A DNA stretch of 64,000 nucleotides from positions 8,122,001 to 8,186,000 of the forward strand of contig NZ_CP107917.1 of NCBI RefSeq assembly GCF_036014175.1. Reading direction: 5' to 3'. The first letter of the stretch is position 1. Each line of letters starts with the position of its first letter. This stretch comes from Streptomyces sp. NBC_00443. GTDB lineage: Bacteria > Actinomycetota > Actinomycetes > Streptomycetales > Streptomycetaceae. The notes below the pieces were generated by a model, which worked only from the letters and a program-made list of their open reading frames with translations, was not told where the DNA came from and searched no databases. A program made the translations under genes and the position numbers. Positions 16,486-25,185 of this stretch are shown piece by piece.

Positions 16486-19349
16486 CGGGCGCCCCCTCGC
16501 AGTTCCACCAGATCGGCCAGCTCCGCGTCCGTCAGCTCTGTGAGCGCCGCCTCGCCCGCGCCGAGCACCGCGTCGGCCAGCTTCCGCTTGCGGCTGAGCA
16601 TGTCGGCGATGCGGTCCTCGATGGTTCCCTCGGCGATCAGCCGGTGCACCTGTACGGGCCGGGTCTGGCCGATGCGGTACGCGCGGTCAGTTGCCTGTGC
16701 CTCGACCGCGGGGTTCCACCAGCGGTCGTAGTGCACGACATGTTCGGCGCGGGTGAGGTTCAGGCCGGTTCCCGCGGCCTTCAAGGACAGCAGGAAGACG
16801 GGCACTTCACCGTCCTGGAAGCGCTGCACCAAGGCCTCACGCTCGGCCACCGGTGTTCCGCCGTGCAGGAACTGCGAGGGCATGCCACGAGCCGCCAGGT
16901 GCTGTTCGATGAGGCGTCCCATGCGCACGTACTGCGTGAACACCAGGACGCTCGCCCCCTCGGAGAGGATGGTGTCGAGCAACTCGTCCAGCAGCTCCAG
17001 CTTCCCCGAACGCCCGGCGATCCGCGGCAGCTCCTCCTTGAGGAACTGCGCAGGGTGGTTGCAGATCTGCTTCAGGCCCGTCAGGAGCTTCACGATCAGG
17101 CCGCGCCGGGCCATGCTGTCGGCGCCGGAGATCTCAGCGAGGGTCTCGCGGACCACTGCCTCGTACAGACCCGTCTGCTCCGTGGTGAGGAACACGGCGC
17201 GATCGGTCTCCGTCTTCGGCGGGAGCTCCGGCGCGATCCCCGGATCCGACTTGCGCCGACGCAGCAGGAACGGGCGTATGAGCCGGGCGAGGCGCTCCGC
17301 GGCAGCCGGATCCTGGCCGCCCTCGACGGCCTGGCCGTAGCGCGCGCGGAAGGTGCCGAGGCGGCCCAGCAGACCGGGCGTCGTCCAGTCGAGGATCGCC
17401 CACAGTTCCGACAGGTTGTTCTCAACGGGCGTGCCGGTGAGCGCCACGCGCGCGCGTGCGCCGATCGAGCGCAGCTCCCGCGCGGTCGCCGAGTACGGGT
17501 TCTTCACGTGCTGGGCCTCGTCCGCCACGACCATGCCCCAGGGCACCTCGGCCAGCCGACGCGCATCCAGCCGCATCGTGCCGTACGTGGTGAGCACGAA
17601 CTCCCCGTCCGCCAGGGCATTCAGGTCACGCCCTGACCCATGGAAGCGGCGCACGCGCGTGCCGGGCGCGAACTTCTCGATCTCGCGCTGCCAGTTGCCC
17701 ATCAGGGAGGTCGGACACACGACCAGCGTCGGACCGGCGGACGAGGCGTCGGACTGCCGGTGCAGATGCAGCGCGATGAGCGTGATCGTCTTGCCGAGAC
17801 CCATGTCGTCGGCCAGGCAGCAGCCCAGGCCCAGGGACGTCATCCGGGCCAGCCAGCTCAGGCCGCGCCGCTGGTAGTCCCGCAGTGTGGCCGCGAGCGC
17901 CGCGGGCTGGCCCATCTGCTCCTGCCCCTCCGGGTCCGCGAGGCGCTCGCGCAGCGCCGCCAGCCAGCCCGTGGGCCGGACCTCCACCTGGCCGCCGTCC
18001 ACCTCGGTGGAACCCGTCAGCGCGGCGCCCAGCGCGTCGATGGGGGTCACCTTGTGGTCCTGGTGCGCGCGGGCGCGGCGAACCTCCTGAGGATCGACGA
18101 GGACCCACTGGTCGCGCAGCCGCACCACGGGGCGGTTCGCCTCGGCCAGCCGATCCAGCTCCTCACGCGTGAGCCGCTGGTCGCCCAGAGCGAACCACCA
18201 GTTGAAGGCGAGCAGCGCGTCAGCGGCCAGGAACGACGGGGCGTCCGAGGACACCCTGACCGGCGCGGACTCCTCGTCCGGCGGGCCGATCACCGCGCGG
18301 GTGGTGAGGTTGCGGCTCAGCTCCTTGGGCCAGTGCACATCGACGCCTGCTCCGGCGAGGGCCCGGGCGCCCTCCTGAAGGAGGTCGGTCACCTCGTCGT
18401 CGGCCAGTTCCACCGCGTCAGGTACGGCCGCCGAAAGCAGGGGCGTGAGCGGCGCCCAGGCGCGAGCCGCGCGGCGCAGTGCCAGTAGAGCCTCCAGCCG
18501 CACGCGCGGGCCGAAGGCGCCGGACCTCGCCCACACGTCGGCGGCGTCGGCGACCAGCGCCGGATCACGCACGCTGTGCAGCTGCAGAACAGCCCGGAAC
18601 GACAGTGCCACGTCATCCTGCGGTGCCGTGGCGAGGCCGGGCACCTCGAGCCGCAGGGAGAGCCGTACGCCCGCGTCATGACCCGCGGCGACATCTGCGG
18701 CCCATGCGCGCTGTTCGGGCAAGTGCTGGGGCTCCCGGGCAGCGTAGGCGGGACCGGCCGTGACGAGGGTCGCCGCGGGGGAGCGGGGGAGTGCGTCGGC
18801 GACCGCGTCCAGGAAGGCCCGCAGCAGCGGCTCCGGATCCGGCAGCATCAGCGGTTCCACGTCGCCCAGCGGCACGGCATGCGCCTCCGGAGGCATCGCG
18901 GCGGCCAGCGCCCGAAGGCGTTCGACGTCCTCAGGGCGCAGGGGACCGGCACGCCAGGCGTCGTGATCGTCCACCGAGAGACCGGGCAAGAGCAGTCCGC
19001 GTGCCACGAGTTGCAGGGCGAGTACGGCCGCCGTGCCCCAGAAGGCGCCCGCTCGGTGAGCCTGCGCGGACGCACGCGCATGCGTGAGCACAGGCAGGGC
19101 GGCGCGTACCGGTACCAGGACGGCCGGCACGCTCACCAGCTCGACACCGTCCTCGCCGGGCAGGGTGACGGTCAGGTCCTCGACGGCCAGTTCCTCGGAG
19201 GATCCGGCTGCGGTGAGCGCAACAGCGCCCCCGTCGGCTCGCCAGAAGGCGACTCGGCCGGTGCGGGCCGGGTCACCGGGTACGAACACGGCACAGCAGC
19301 CGGCCAGGTCGGAGATCTCGGACGGTGTTGCCTCGGGAAGCCTCGGCAC
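16482..19349 (-). CDS. SNF2-family DEAD/DEAH helicase
   Basis: A roughly 955-residue Swi2/Snf2 ATPase. The C-terminal half holds motif I (CCLADDMGLGKTITLIAL), Ia (VVCPTSLMGNWQREI), II (DEAQ in MVVADEAQHVKNP), III (ALTGTPVENNLSELW) and helicase-C motifs (FLLSLKAAGTGLNLTRAEHV, QATDRAYRIGQTRPVQVHRL). The N-terminal half is an uncharacterised SNF2-associated domain. Start choice is uncertain: GTG at 19349 gives VPRLPEATPSEISDLAG with GAGGAG 12 nt upstream, whereas the open frame extends to 19571 without good start context. Operonic and overlapping with the SWIM gene. Role in DNA repair or chromatin remodelling is inferred from family. Confidence 0.9.
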   Translation of the reverse strand: MPRLPEATPSEISDLAGCCAVFVPGDPARTGRVAFWRADGGAVALTAAGSSEELAVEDLTVTLPGEDGVELVSVPAVLVPVRAALPVLTHARASAQAHRAGAFWGTAAVLALQLVARGLLLPGLSVDDHDAWRAGPLRPEDVERLRALAAAMPPEAHAVPLGDVEPLMLPDPEPLLRAFLDAVADALPRSPAATLVTAGPAYAAREPQHLPEQRAWAADVAAGHDAGVRLSLRLEVPGLATAPQDDVALSFRAVLQLHSVRDPALVADAADVWARSGAFGPRVRLEALLALRRAARAWAPLTPLLSAAVPDAVELADDEVTDLLQEGARALAGAGVDVHWPKELSRNLTTRAVIGPPDEESAPVRVSSDAPSFLAADALLAFNWWFALGDQRLTREELDRLAEANRPVVRLRDQWVLVDPQEVRRARAHQDHKVTPIDALGAALTGSTEVDGGQVEVRPTGWLAALRERLADPEGQEQMGQPAALAATLRDYQRRGLSWLARMTSLGLGCCLADDMGLGKTITLIALHLHRQSDASSAGPTLVVCPTSLMGNWQREIEKFAPGTRVRRFHGSGRDLNALADGEFVLTTYGTMRLDARRLAEVPWGMVVADEAQHVKNPYSATARELRSIGARARVALTGTPVENNLSELWAILDWTTPGLLGRLGTFRARYGQAVEGGQDPAAAERLARLIRPFLLRRRKSDPGIAPELPPKTETDRAVFLTTEQTGLYEAVVRETLAEISGADSMARRGLIVKLLTGLKQICNHPAQFLKEELPRIAGRSGKLELLDELLDTILSEGASVLVFTQYVRMGRLIEQHLAARGMPSQFLHGGTPVAEREALVQRFQDGEVPVFLLSLKAAGTGLNLTRAEHVVHYDRWWNPAVEAQATDRAYRIGQTRPVQVHRLIAEGTIEDRIADMLSRKRKLADAVLGAGEAALTELTDAELADLVELRGGAR

Positions 19350-19696
19350 AGCTCTGCAGCACTCCTCAAACTTGACTACCCAGGATCGAGTGGTTGAGGG
19401 TACAGCAATCGGTGGCCCAACCGAAATGCCAGGTCTGTGAGCTGGGTCACTCTCTGGCCGACGTGGGTATCCTCCTGGTGCGGAATCCCGCGCGTCGCGC
19501 GTCGATCCGACATCGGACACTGGTCGTCGGGGACGGGCATCAGGCAAGGGACCTCGGACATCGGTCGTCACCCGATCTCCGCGACCAGTAGGGGCCGTAC
19601 CTCAGGGTCGTCTCAGGGTCGCGGTTCGGAACCGCTGGAAGCGCGGGCCCGTTTTCAGGACAGAGAGCGGCAGTGGCCGCGAAGGAGGCGACGCAC

Positions 19697-19879
19697 ATGT
19701 CGAAGAACGCGAAGATCGCCGCGGGAGGTGTGGCGGCCGGTCTCATCCTGTTGATCTGGCTGCCCTGGTGGGCCGCGCTCCTGATAGTCCTGGGAGTCCC
19801 GGCCGCCGCGTACCTCACGCTCGACCCGTCACAGCGGCGCAGGCTGCGCCGCGCCACGCGCAAGGAAATCGGTCGCTGA
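19697..19879 (+). CDS. Small hydrophobic membrane protein
   Basis: A 60-residue protein: MSKNAKIAAGG, then a hydrophobic span (VAAGLILLIWLPWWAALLIV and LGVPAAAYLTL) that could form a helical hairpin, then a basic tail RRRLRRATRKEIGR. GGAGG lies 8 nt before ATG 19697. Function unknown. Its TGA is immediately followed by the complementary stop of the downstream convergent gene, so TGATCA contains both stops with no spacer. Confidence 0.7.
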   Translation: MSKNAKIAAGGVAAGLILLIWLPWWAALLIVLGVPAAAYLTLDPSQRRRLRRATRKEIGR

Positions 19880-21277
19880 TCATCGCCGGGTCGTCGGCGC
19901 GACCGGGGTGGACAGCGCGCAAGAATTGAGCACATCGCCGCTCGCGGGCCTGCCGACGGTATGGTCCGCGGGCGGTCGGGCGCCCCGCTCCACCCACGCG
20001 ACCAGCGTGTCGAACGCCGACCGGTAACAGGGCAGGATCGGCCGGAGTCGGTCCGGATAGGTGTCGTACAGCCCGTCGACATGCGTTCCGCCCGCGATCG
20101 TGAAGTACCGGTGCAGTGGGCCACGCCCGCTCGCGTCGACCATGCGTGCGTACACGTCCGAGTCAGCCGCCTTCGGTAGCAGCGCGTCCAGATCCCCGTG
20201 GAGCGTGATCAGCGGTCTGCCGATGCGTCCGGTCAGAGCGACGCGGGCCACGGCGCGACGGACGGATGCCGGACGCGACGCGTAGTCGTACGAGGCATCG
20301 GAGGCGCACGGTGCCAGGATCTGCTCCGGCGTGGTCCCCGTGGACGGGCCGGGACAGCCGGGGTCGTATGCCGGGTCGAACTCGGCGCGGTAGATCTTCT
20401 GCGTGACGCCCCAGTAGGCCTGCTCGTGGTAGGGCCACAGAAATTCGGAGCCGCGCGCGAAGCCGACCGCGTACAGGTCCTCGTCCCGCGCGGAGCCGAG
20501 CATGCGTGCCACTGCGGTGGGCACAGAGGTGAGGAGGTTGGGGCCGTGCGCGGTCCACAGGGCGCCCTCCCAGTCGACGCCGCCGTCGTACAGCTCGGGA
20601 TGGTTCTCCAGCTGCCAGCGGGTGAGGTAGCCACCGTTGGAGATGCCGGTCATGTACGTGCGGCGGGGAGCTTGCCCGTAGCGCTGGGCCACCGCCTTAC
20701 GGGCGGCCCGGGTGAGCTGAGTGGTGCGCGCGTTCCACTCGGCGACCGCGTCACCGGGCAGCTTGCCGTCGCGGTAGAAGTCGGAGCCGTTGTTGCCCTT
20801 GTCGGTCGCCGCGTAGGCGTAGCCCAGCGCGAGCACCTGATCGGAGATCGCCGTGTCCGTCGCGTACTGCCTGCGGGTGCCGGGGGCACCGGTGACGACC
20901 AGCCCGCCGTTCCAGCGGTCCGGGAGCCGGATCACGAACTGGGCGTCGTGACGCCACCCGTGTGTGGCGTTGAAGCGGGAGGAGTCCGGGAAGTAGCCGT
21001 CGATCTGCATACCGGGCACCCCCGTCGGGGTCCGGGTGCCCCGTGCCGTGAGTCCGGCCTGGTCGGCCATGTCGGTGTAGGGCGTGCCGGCGAGCCCCGA
21101 CGTGGTCAGATCCGGAAGGCAGGCGCCCTGCTGGAAGGCCGCGCCGGGCACCCGTACGCGTTCCTGACGGACGCAGTGCTGCTCGCCGAGTGCCGTGGCC
21201 GCTACGGGAGTCGGCCAGCTGAGGGCGCCGGCCAGCAGTGTGGCGGTGAGGAACGGAACACCTCGGGACAGGCGCAT
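19880..21277 (-). CDS. Secreted alpha/beta hydrolase, tannase/3HB-oligomer hydrolase-like
   Basis: A 465-residue exported esterase. Signal peptide at residues 1-28 (FLTATLLAGALSWPTPVAA). The nucleophile elbow GISNGGYLTRWQLE lies near residue 215, preceded by RLPDRWNGGLVVTGAPGT and the oxyanion-type LGYAYAATDKGNNGSDFYRD. The acid/histidine region is LHGDLDALLPKAADSDVYAR and IAGGTHVDGLYDTYPDRLRP. Layout recalls tannase/feruloyl esterase and 3-hydroxybutyrate oligomer hydrolases; the substrate cannot be fixed. Six Cys suggest disulfides. ATG 21277 has AGGAGG five nt upstream. Abuts the convergent small membrane gene. Confidence 0.82.
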   Translation of the reverse strand: MRLSRGVPFLTATLLAGALSWPTPVAATALGEQHCVRQERVRVPGAAFQQGACLPDLTTSGLAGTPYTDMADQAGLTARGTRTPTGVPGMQIDGYFPDSSRFNATHGWRHDAQFVIRLPDRWNGGLVVTGAPGTRRQYATDTAISDQVLALGYAYAATDKGNNGSDFYRDGKLPGDAVAEWNARTTQLTRAARKAVAQRYGQAPRRTYMTGISNGGYLTRWQLENHPELYDGGVDWEGALWTAHGPNLLTSVPTAVARMLGSARDEDLYAVGFARGSEFLWPYHEQAYWGVTQKIYRAEFDPAYDPGCPGPSTGTTPEQILAPCASDASYDYASRPASVRRAVARVALTGRIGRPLITLHGDLDALLPKAADSDVYARMVDASGRGPLHRYFTIAGGTHVDGLYDTYPDRLRPILPCYRSAFDTLVAWVERGARPPADHTVGRPASGDVLNSCALSTPVAPTTRR

Positions 21278-21480
21278 GACGGCCTCCTGGCAGAAGGGAC
21301 GGGCACATGAGGGAGCGGAGCTGTGGAAGCTGCCTCATGGTGCGGTCCTGCTGCCGTGCCAACCATGGGTTGGGGCCACATGTGACGCTGCCGCCGAATG
21401 GGGTCACCGGACACCGGCAGGTCCGTCCGGGCGCGCTGCCGGGCCGACCGGCGTGCAGGTCAGGAGGGGGCCGTGAGGGC

Positions 21481-22353
21481 TCAGGAGGGGCGTACCGCCA
21501 TCTTGTCGAGCGCTTCCAGGAGACCGGGCAGCTCCGCACCGCGGCCTACCGGCAGGACCTCGCCGGGCTCGTCGTCGAGGAGCACGAAAGCGATGTCGTC
21601 GGTCCTGGCGACCAGCGACCAGCCGGGGCCGTCCGCGCGCAGGGTCCGAGCGTCGCCCGAGGCGAACGAGGAACGGACGCGACCGAGGGGCGGCGGGGAG
21701 TCCACGTACGCGCGTGCCTCGGCGAGCACCCGCCGGATACCGCTGGGGCCGCCCTGCTTCTCGGTCTGCTCGGTCTTCTCGGCCTCTGGTCTCTGGTCCT
21801 CGGCGTCGTCCGTGTCCTGGGCGGTGTCCGCCCCGGCGCCTGGCGTCGCGAAGTCGGCGTCGTCGATCTGCTCGCGCCACATCGCCCACTGCAGAGCGAT
21901 CTCGTCGGCGCCCAGGCGCCGCTGGGCCGGCCCCCACACGCTCGTGTCCGGCGGCGTGAGGGGCGGACCGTCCGCGATCTCGGGGTCGGGATCGTGCGGG
22001 GCGGGCACATTCGGGGCGGCGACGGCGACCGCGAGGGGCCAGCCGGGCAGTGCGGCCACGACCGTACGTTCGTCGGGCGACAGGTCGTACTCCATGCCGC
22101 AGTCCCAGGATGCGATGGCGACCGCGACCAGGGAGACGTCGTCGATGACGACCGTCCACCGGGCGCCGTCGCTGTCCTGGCCGATGACCAGGCCGTATCC
22201 GTCGGCGAGCGGCGCGAGACCGAGCGCCGCGCAGGCTTCCGGGTAGTCGTCGCCCAGCACGCTCGGGAACTTCGCCGGCGTCAGCAGCACCGCCGTGAGC
22301 ACGTACAGCGCATCGTCCGCGGCGGCGACGGCCTCCTCGTCCGTCTCTGCCAT
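21481..22353 (-). CDS. Hypothetical acidic protein
   Basis: A 290-residue cytoplasmic protein, function not recognised. The N-terminal half looks globular (DALYVLTAVLLTPAKFPSVL, YGLVIGQDSDGARWTVVIDD, VAIASWDCGMEYDLSPDERT). A Gln/Glu/Asp-rich linker at about 175-215 (DTAQDTDDAEDQRPEAEKTE) separates a second small domain (LRADGPGWSLVARTDDIAFV). No signal or TM. ATG 22353 has GGGGAGG about 6 nt upstream; the frame could start at 22389. The same-strand gene upstream at 22489 may be cotranscribed. Confidence 0.7.
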   Translation of the reverse strand: MAETDEEAVAAADDALYVLTAVLLTPAKFPSVLGDDYPEACAALGLAPLADGYGLVIGQDSDGARWTVVIDDVSLVAVAIASWDCGMEYDLSPDERTVVAALPGWPLAVAVAAPNVPAPHDPDPEIADGPPLTPPDTSVWGPAQRRLGADEIALQWAMWREQIDDADFATPGAGADTAQDTDDAEDQRPEAEKTEQTEKQGGPSGIRRVLAEARAYVDSPPPLGRVRSSFASGDARTLRADGPGWSLVARTDDIAFVLLDDEPGEVLPVGRGAELPGLLEALDKMAVRPS

Positions 22354-22488
22354 CCCAGCCTCCCCATCGGTTCGTCCATCGGCGCGCACCCTAGTGCGAC
22401 CGGAAGCCGCTTGTCACGACTCCCAGGCACACCCGGAGCTGCAGTTTTCCGGCCGGTCAGGGCGAATCGACCGAGATCGTCCGCGGTG

Positions 22489-22821
22489 TCAGGCCGCAGG
22501 GAGCCCGAGAAGGGTCCGGGCGACGGCCTGCGGCGACTCGTCGCGCTCCCGGGCGAGTGCGACGACGGCCCGGCACGCCAGTTCGCTCACCCCGAACGAC
22601 AGCGCCTCCGGAGACACCCAGCCGGCGGCCTCGTCGATCTGCTCCTGGTCGTCCTCCGCGCAGGCCGACACATACACGGCGGCGGCCTCGAAGAGATTGT
22701 GCGCGCGCCTGTCCTTGCCGGTGTCCGCCTCCGTGCGAAAGGAGCGGAGAACTCTCGCACACAACTCGCGCACCGTGCCCCACATGGTGACCGCCTTCCC
22801 CCTGTATGACTGATCTTCCAT
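22489..22821 (-). CDS. Small hypothetical helical protein
   Basis: A 110-residue, mainly helical protein with no recognised domain: MWGTVRELCARVLRSFRTEA, NLFEAAAVYVSACAEDDQEQ, ELACRAVVALARERDESPQA. ATG 22821 gives 110 residues; the internal ATG at 22785, behind GGGGGAAGG, gives 98 residues and is equally plausible. Divergent from the MpaB-family gene with about 55 bp between starts. Confidence 0.6.
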   Translation of the reverse strand: MEDQSYRGKAVTMWGTVRELCARVLRSFRTEADTGKDRRAHNLFEAAAVYVSACAEDDQEQIDEAAGWVSPEALSFGVSELACRAVVALARERDESPQAVARTLLGLPAA

Positions 22822-22875
22822 CTTCCACTACTCAACGTAGAGTTGGAGCCTCGGCGACAGAAGGGGGACAGCACG

Positions 22876-23772
22876 GTGAAGCGCTTCGAGCGGCTCGAAC
22901 AGATCCGGCGGATGGACCCGTTCCGCGACGCTTCGGAGATCTACCGGCTCAGCGCGGCGTACGAGTTCCCCTGGGACTTCACGCGGGCGCTCGAGCTCGC
23001 GCTCTACCGCACGTACGCCGTGCCCGCCATCGGCCGGCTGCTCGCCGAGACGGCCGAGCTGACCGACCGCACGCAGAAGCGCTACGACGACACCTCGCTG
23101 CTCCTGGGTGCGGTCGTCGAGCACGGTTTCGACAGCGAGCAGGGTCGCTCGGCGATCCGCCGGATCAACCAGATGCACGGCAGCTACGACATCAGCAACG
23201 ACGACATGCGGTACGTACTGTGCACATTCGTCGTCATGCCCAGGCGCTGGATCGACGCCTACGGCTGGCGCAGGCTCTCGCGCCACGAGATCGTCGCCTC
23301 CACCGTCCACTACGGCACGCTGGGCGGGTACATGGGCATCAAGGACGTCCCCGAGTCCTATCAGGAGTTCGAGGCCTGCCTCGACGCCTACGAGGAGGCC
23401 CACTTCGGCTGGGACGAGAACGCGCGGCGGGTCTCGGACGCGACACTCGACCTGATGGCCTCCTGGTACCCGCGCCCCCTCGCGCCCCTGCTGCGCACCT
23501 CGACACTCGCCTTGCTCGACGACTCGCTCCTGCGTGCCTTCCGTTACCCGACGCCGAGCGCGGCCACCCGCACCCTCGTGCGACAAGCGGTACGCGCGCG
23601 TGGCCGTGCGGTGCGTCTGCTGCCGCCGCGCCGGGCGCCGCACTTCGCCCGGCAGAACTGGGAGATCAAGGGCTACCCGGACGGCTTCCGGCTTGAGGAT
23701 CTCGGCACTCGTCCGGTGGCCGGCGTCGGCGGCTGCCCCGTGCGGAACATCGGCCCGTCAGCCGTCGAGTGA
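22876..23772 (+). CDS. MpaB-like oxygenase (DUF2236)
   Basis: A 298-residue protein of the oxygenase MpaB/DUF2236 family, thought to be haem-containing oxygenases related to latex-clearing protein. Family texture: MDPFRDASEIYRLSAAYEFP, RALELALYRTYAVPAIGRLL, GRSAIRRINQMHGSYDISND, FVVMPRRWIDAYGWRRLSRH, VHYGTLGGYMGIKDVPESYQ, and C-terminal RLLPPRRAPHFARQNWEIKG. GTG 22876 has AAGGGGGA upstream. Its 3' end overlaps the PadR gene on the other strand by 15 bp, so the two transcripts are antisense at their tails. Substrate unknown. Confidence 0.87.
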   Translation: MKRFERLEQIRRMDPFRDASEIYRLSAAYEFPWDFTRALELALYRTYAVPAIGRLLAETAELTDRTQKRYDDTSLLLGAVVEHGFDSEQGRSAIRRINQMHGSYDISNDDMRYVLCTFVVMPRRWIDAYGWRRLSRHEIVASTVHYGTLGGYMGIKDVPESYQEFEACLDAYEEAHFGWDENARRVSDATLDLMASWYPRPLAPLLRTSTLALLDDSLLRAFRYPTPSAATRTLVRQAVRARGRAVRLLPPRRAPHFARQNWEIKGYPDGFRLEDLGTRPVAGVGGCPVRNIGPSAVE

Positions 23773-24282
23773 GGCGATCGTCTCGCGCAGCCATCTGAGT
23801 TCGGCTCGGGAGGTGGCCCGCGCGATGGTCAGAATGCCGCGCCGGAAGGGATCGTCCAGTTCCTCGGCGCCAAGGGGCCGGTCGCCGTCGTAGAAGAAGC
23901 TTGCGGGCTCTTCGAGGAAGGCCAGCCGGCGTCGCAGTACGGCGGACTGGGCGGCTGAGTCGTCCAGGTGCCGCAGGAAGGCGAGCACCGTAAACCACCG
24001 GTTCTCGTCGCTGATGTCGCGCGGGCCGGGCTCGGCAAGTCGGCGGCGCAGTTCCCTTCGGCCCTCTTTGGTCAGCGTCAGGACGTGACGCGGAGCGGCC
24101 ACTGCCCCGGGCTCCGTGGCACGGGCGAGCAGGCCGTCCCTCTCCAGCCGCTTGATCGCGGGATACAGCGTGCTCTCGGCGACCGGTTTCACGTGCCCTG
24201 TCAGCGCCGTGAGGCGCTTGCGCAGCTCATAGCCGTGGAGCGGGGTGTCGTAGAGGAATCCGAGGATGGCGAGCTCCAGCAT
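23758..24282 (-). CDS. PadR family transcriptional regulator
   Basis: A 174-residue repressor. The N-terminal winged helix is classical PadR (LELAILGFLYDTPLHGYELR, then KPVAESTLYPAIKRLERDGL, with the PRHVLTLTKEGRRELRRRL wing). A C-terminal helical dimerisation domain (about 100-174) includes the LEEPASFFYDGDRP region. ATG 24282 (MLELAIL) is preferred, but the in-frame GTG at 24300 is possible; neither has a strong ribosome site, so a near-leaderless transcript is plausible. It faces a divergent alpha/beta hydrolase across ATACATCG repeats and probably represses both genes. Confidence 0.9.
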   Translation of the reverse strand: MLELAILGFLYDTPLHGYELRKRLTALTGHVKPVAESTLYPAIKRLERDGLLARATEPGAVAAPRHVLTLTKEGRRELRRRLAEPGPRDISDENRWFTVLAFLRHLDDSAAQSAVLRRRLAFLEEPASFFYDGDRPLGAEELDDPFRRGILTIARATSRAELRWLRETIASLDG

Positions 24283-24322
24283 GCCGAGATTCTCGCTCAC
24301 ATCCGCTGTACATCCAACTCGG

Positions 24323-24359
24323 TATACATCGAAGCATTGATACATCGGCGGCGATGTAT
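24323..24359. promoter_or_regulatory. PadR-type operator, ATACATCG/CGATGTAT
   Basis: ATACATCG GCGG CGATGTAT (24340-24359) is a perfect 8-4-8 palindrome. A third half-site, TATACATCG, lies at 24323-24331, 17 bp upstream in the same orientation, and a weaker GTACATCC at 24308-24315. PadR proteins characteristically bind ATAC..GTAT palindromes. It sits between padR (start 24282) and the hydrolase (start 24426). Confidence 0.8.
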
Positions 24360-24425
24360 ATCGTTGAGTTCGTCGACAAGACGAAGTCGGCAGGGCGTGG
24401 CCGACCAGGTACCCAGGAGGACGCG

Positions 24426-25181
24426 ATGAGACAGGCCGAGTTCGACGGCAAGGGCAGCTGTATCCGCTGGACAGAGGCTCCGGGAGAGGAGCCCGCGCGT
24501 GTGTACGTGCACGGGCCGGGGTCGGTCTCCTCCGTGTACCACGCCCATGTCGCAGCGCGGCCCGAACTCGCGGGGCGACGGAGTCTGTTCGTCGATTTGC
24601 CGGGGCATGGCATCAGTGACCGGCCCGCGGAATTCGGCTACCGGCTGGAGGACCACGCCGACGCCTTGGCCGCGGCCCTGGATGCGGCGGGGGTGAGCGG
24701 CGCGGAGCTGATCGCGCACAGCATGGGAGGCTCCGTCGCCATTGTGCTGGCCCACCGACGGCCCGACCTCGCCTCCCGGCTGGTGCTCACCGAGGCCAAC
24801 CTCGACGCCTCGCCTCCGCCCAGTGCCGGGAGCGCGTGGATCACTGCCTACGGGGAGGAGGAGTTCGTCGGTGAGGCGCACGCGCGCGTGCTGGAAGCGG
24901 TCGGGCCCGTGTGGGCTGCGACCATGCGCTTGGCCGACCCACGCGCCCTGCACCGCAGCGCCGTGGGGCTGCGGCGCGGATCCGAGCCGATCATGCGCGA
25001 CATCCTCGAAGGTCTGACGATCGACCGCGTGTACCTTCAGGGCGAGCTCACCGGTGAACTCCCCGGCAGTGCAGCCCTGGAGGCCGCGGGCATACGCGTG
25101 GTGACCGTGCCCGGTGCCGGCCACAACGTCATGCTCGACAACCCGGACGCCTTCGTGGCGGCCGTCGCCGGCCAGAGCTGA
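24426..25181 (+). CDS. Alpha/beta hydrolase
   Basis: A 251-residue cytoplasmic hydrolase. Oxyanion-side VYVHGPGSVSSVYHAHVA, LFVDLPGHGISDRP, nucleophile elbow LIAHSMGGSVAIVLAHRRPD (Ser near residue 100), and C-terminal histidine region VTVPGAGHNVMLDNPDAFVA. ATG 24426 with AGGAGG 6-7 nt upstream. Divergent from padR, whose operator lies in its promoter region, so it is probably derepressed by a PadR ligand, perhaps a phenolic or drug-like ester. Substrate unknown. The stop lies 4 bp from the stop of the convergent methyltransferase. Confidence 0.88.
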   Translation: MRQAEFDGKGSCIRWTEAPGEEPARVYVHGPGSVSSVYHAHVAARPELAGRRSLFVDLPGHGISDRPAEFGYRLEDHADALAAALDAAGVSGAELIAHSMGGSVAIVLAHRRPDLASRLVLTEANLDASPPPSAGSAWITAYGEEEFVGEAHARVLEAVGPVWAATMRLADPRALHRSAVGLRRGSEPIMRDILEGLTIDRVYLQGELTGELPGSAALEAAGIRVVTVPGAGHNVMLDNPDAFVAAVAGQS

Positions 25182-25185
25182 TACC

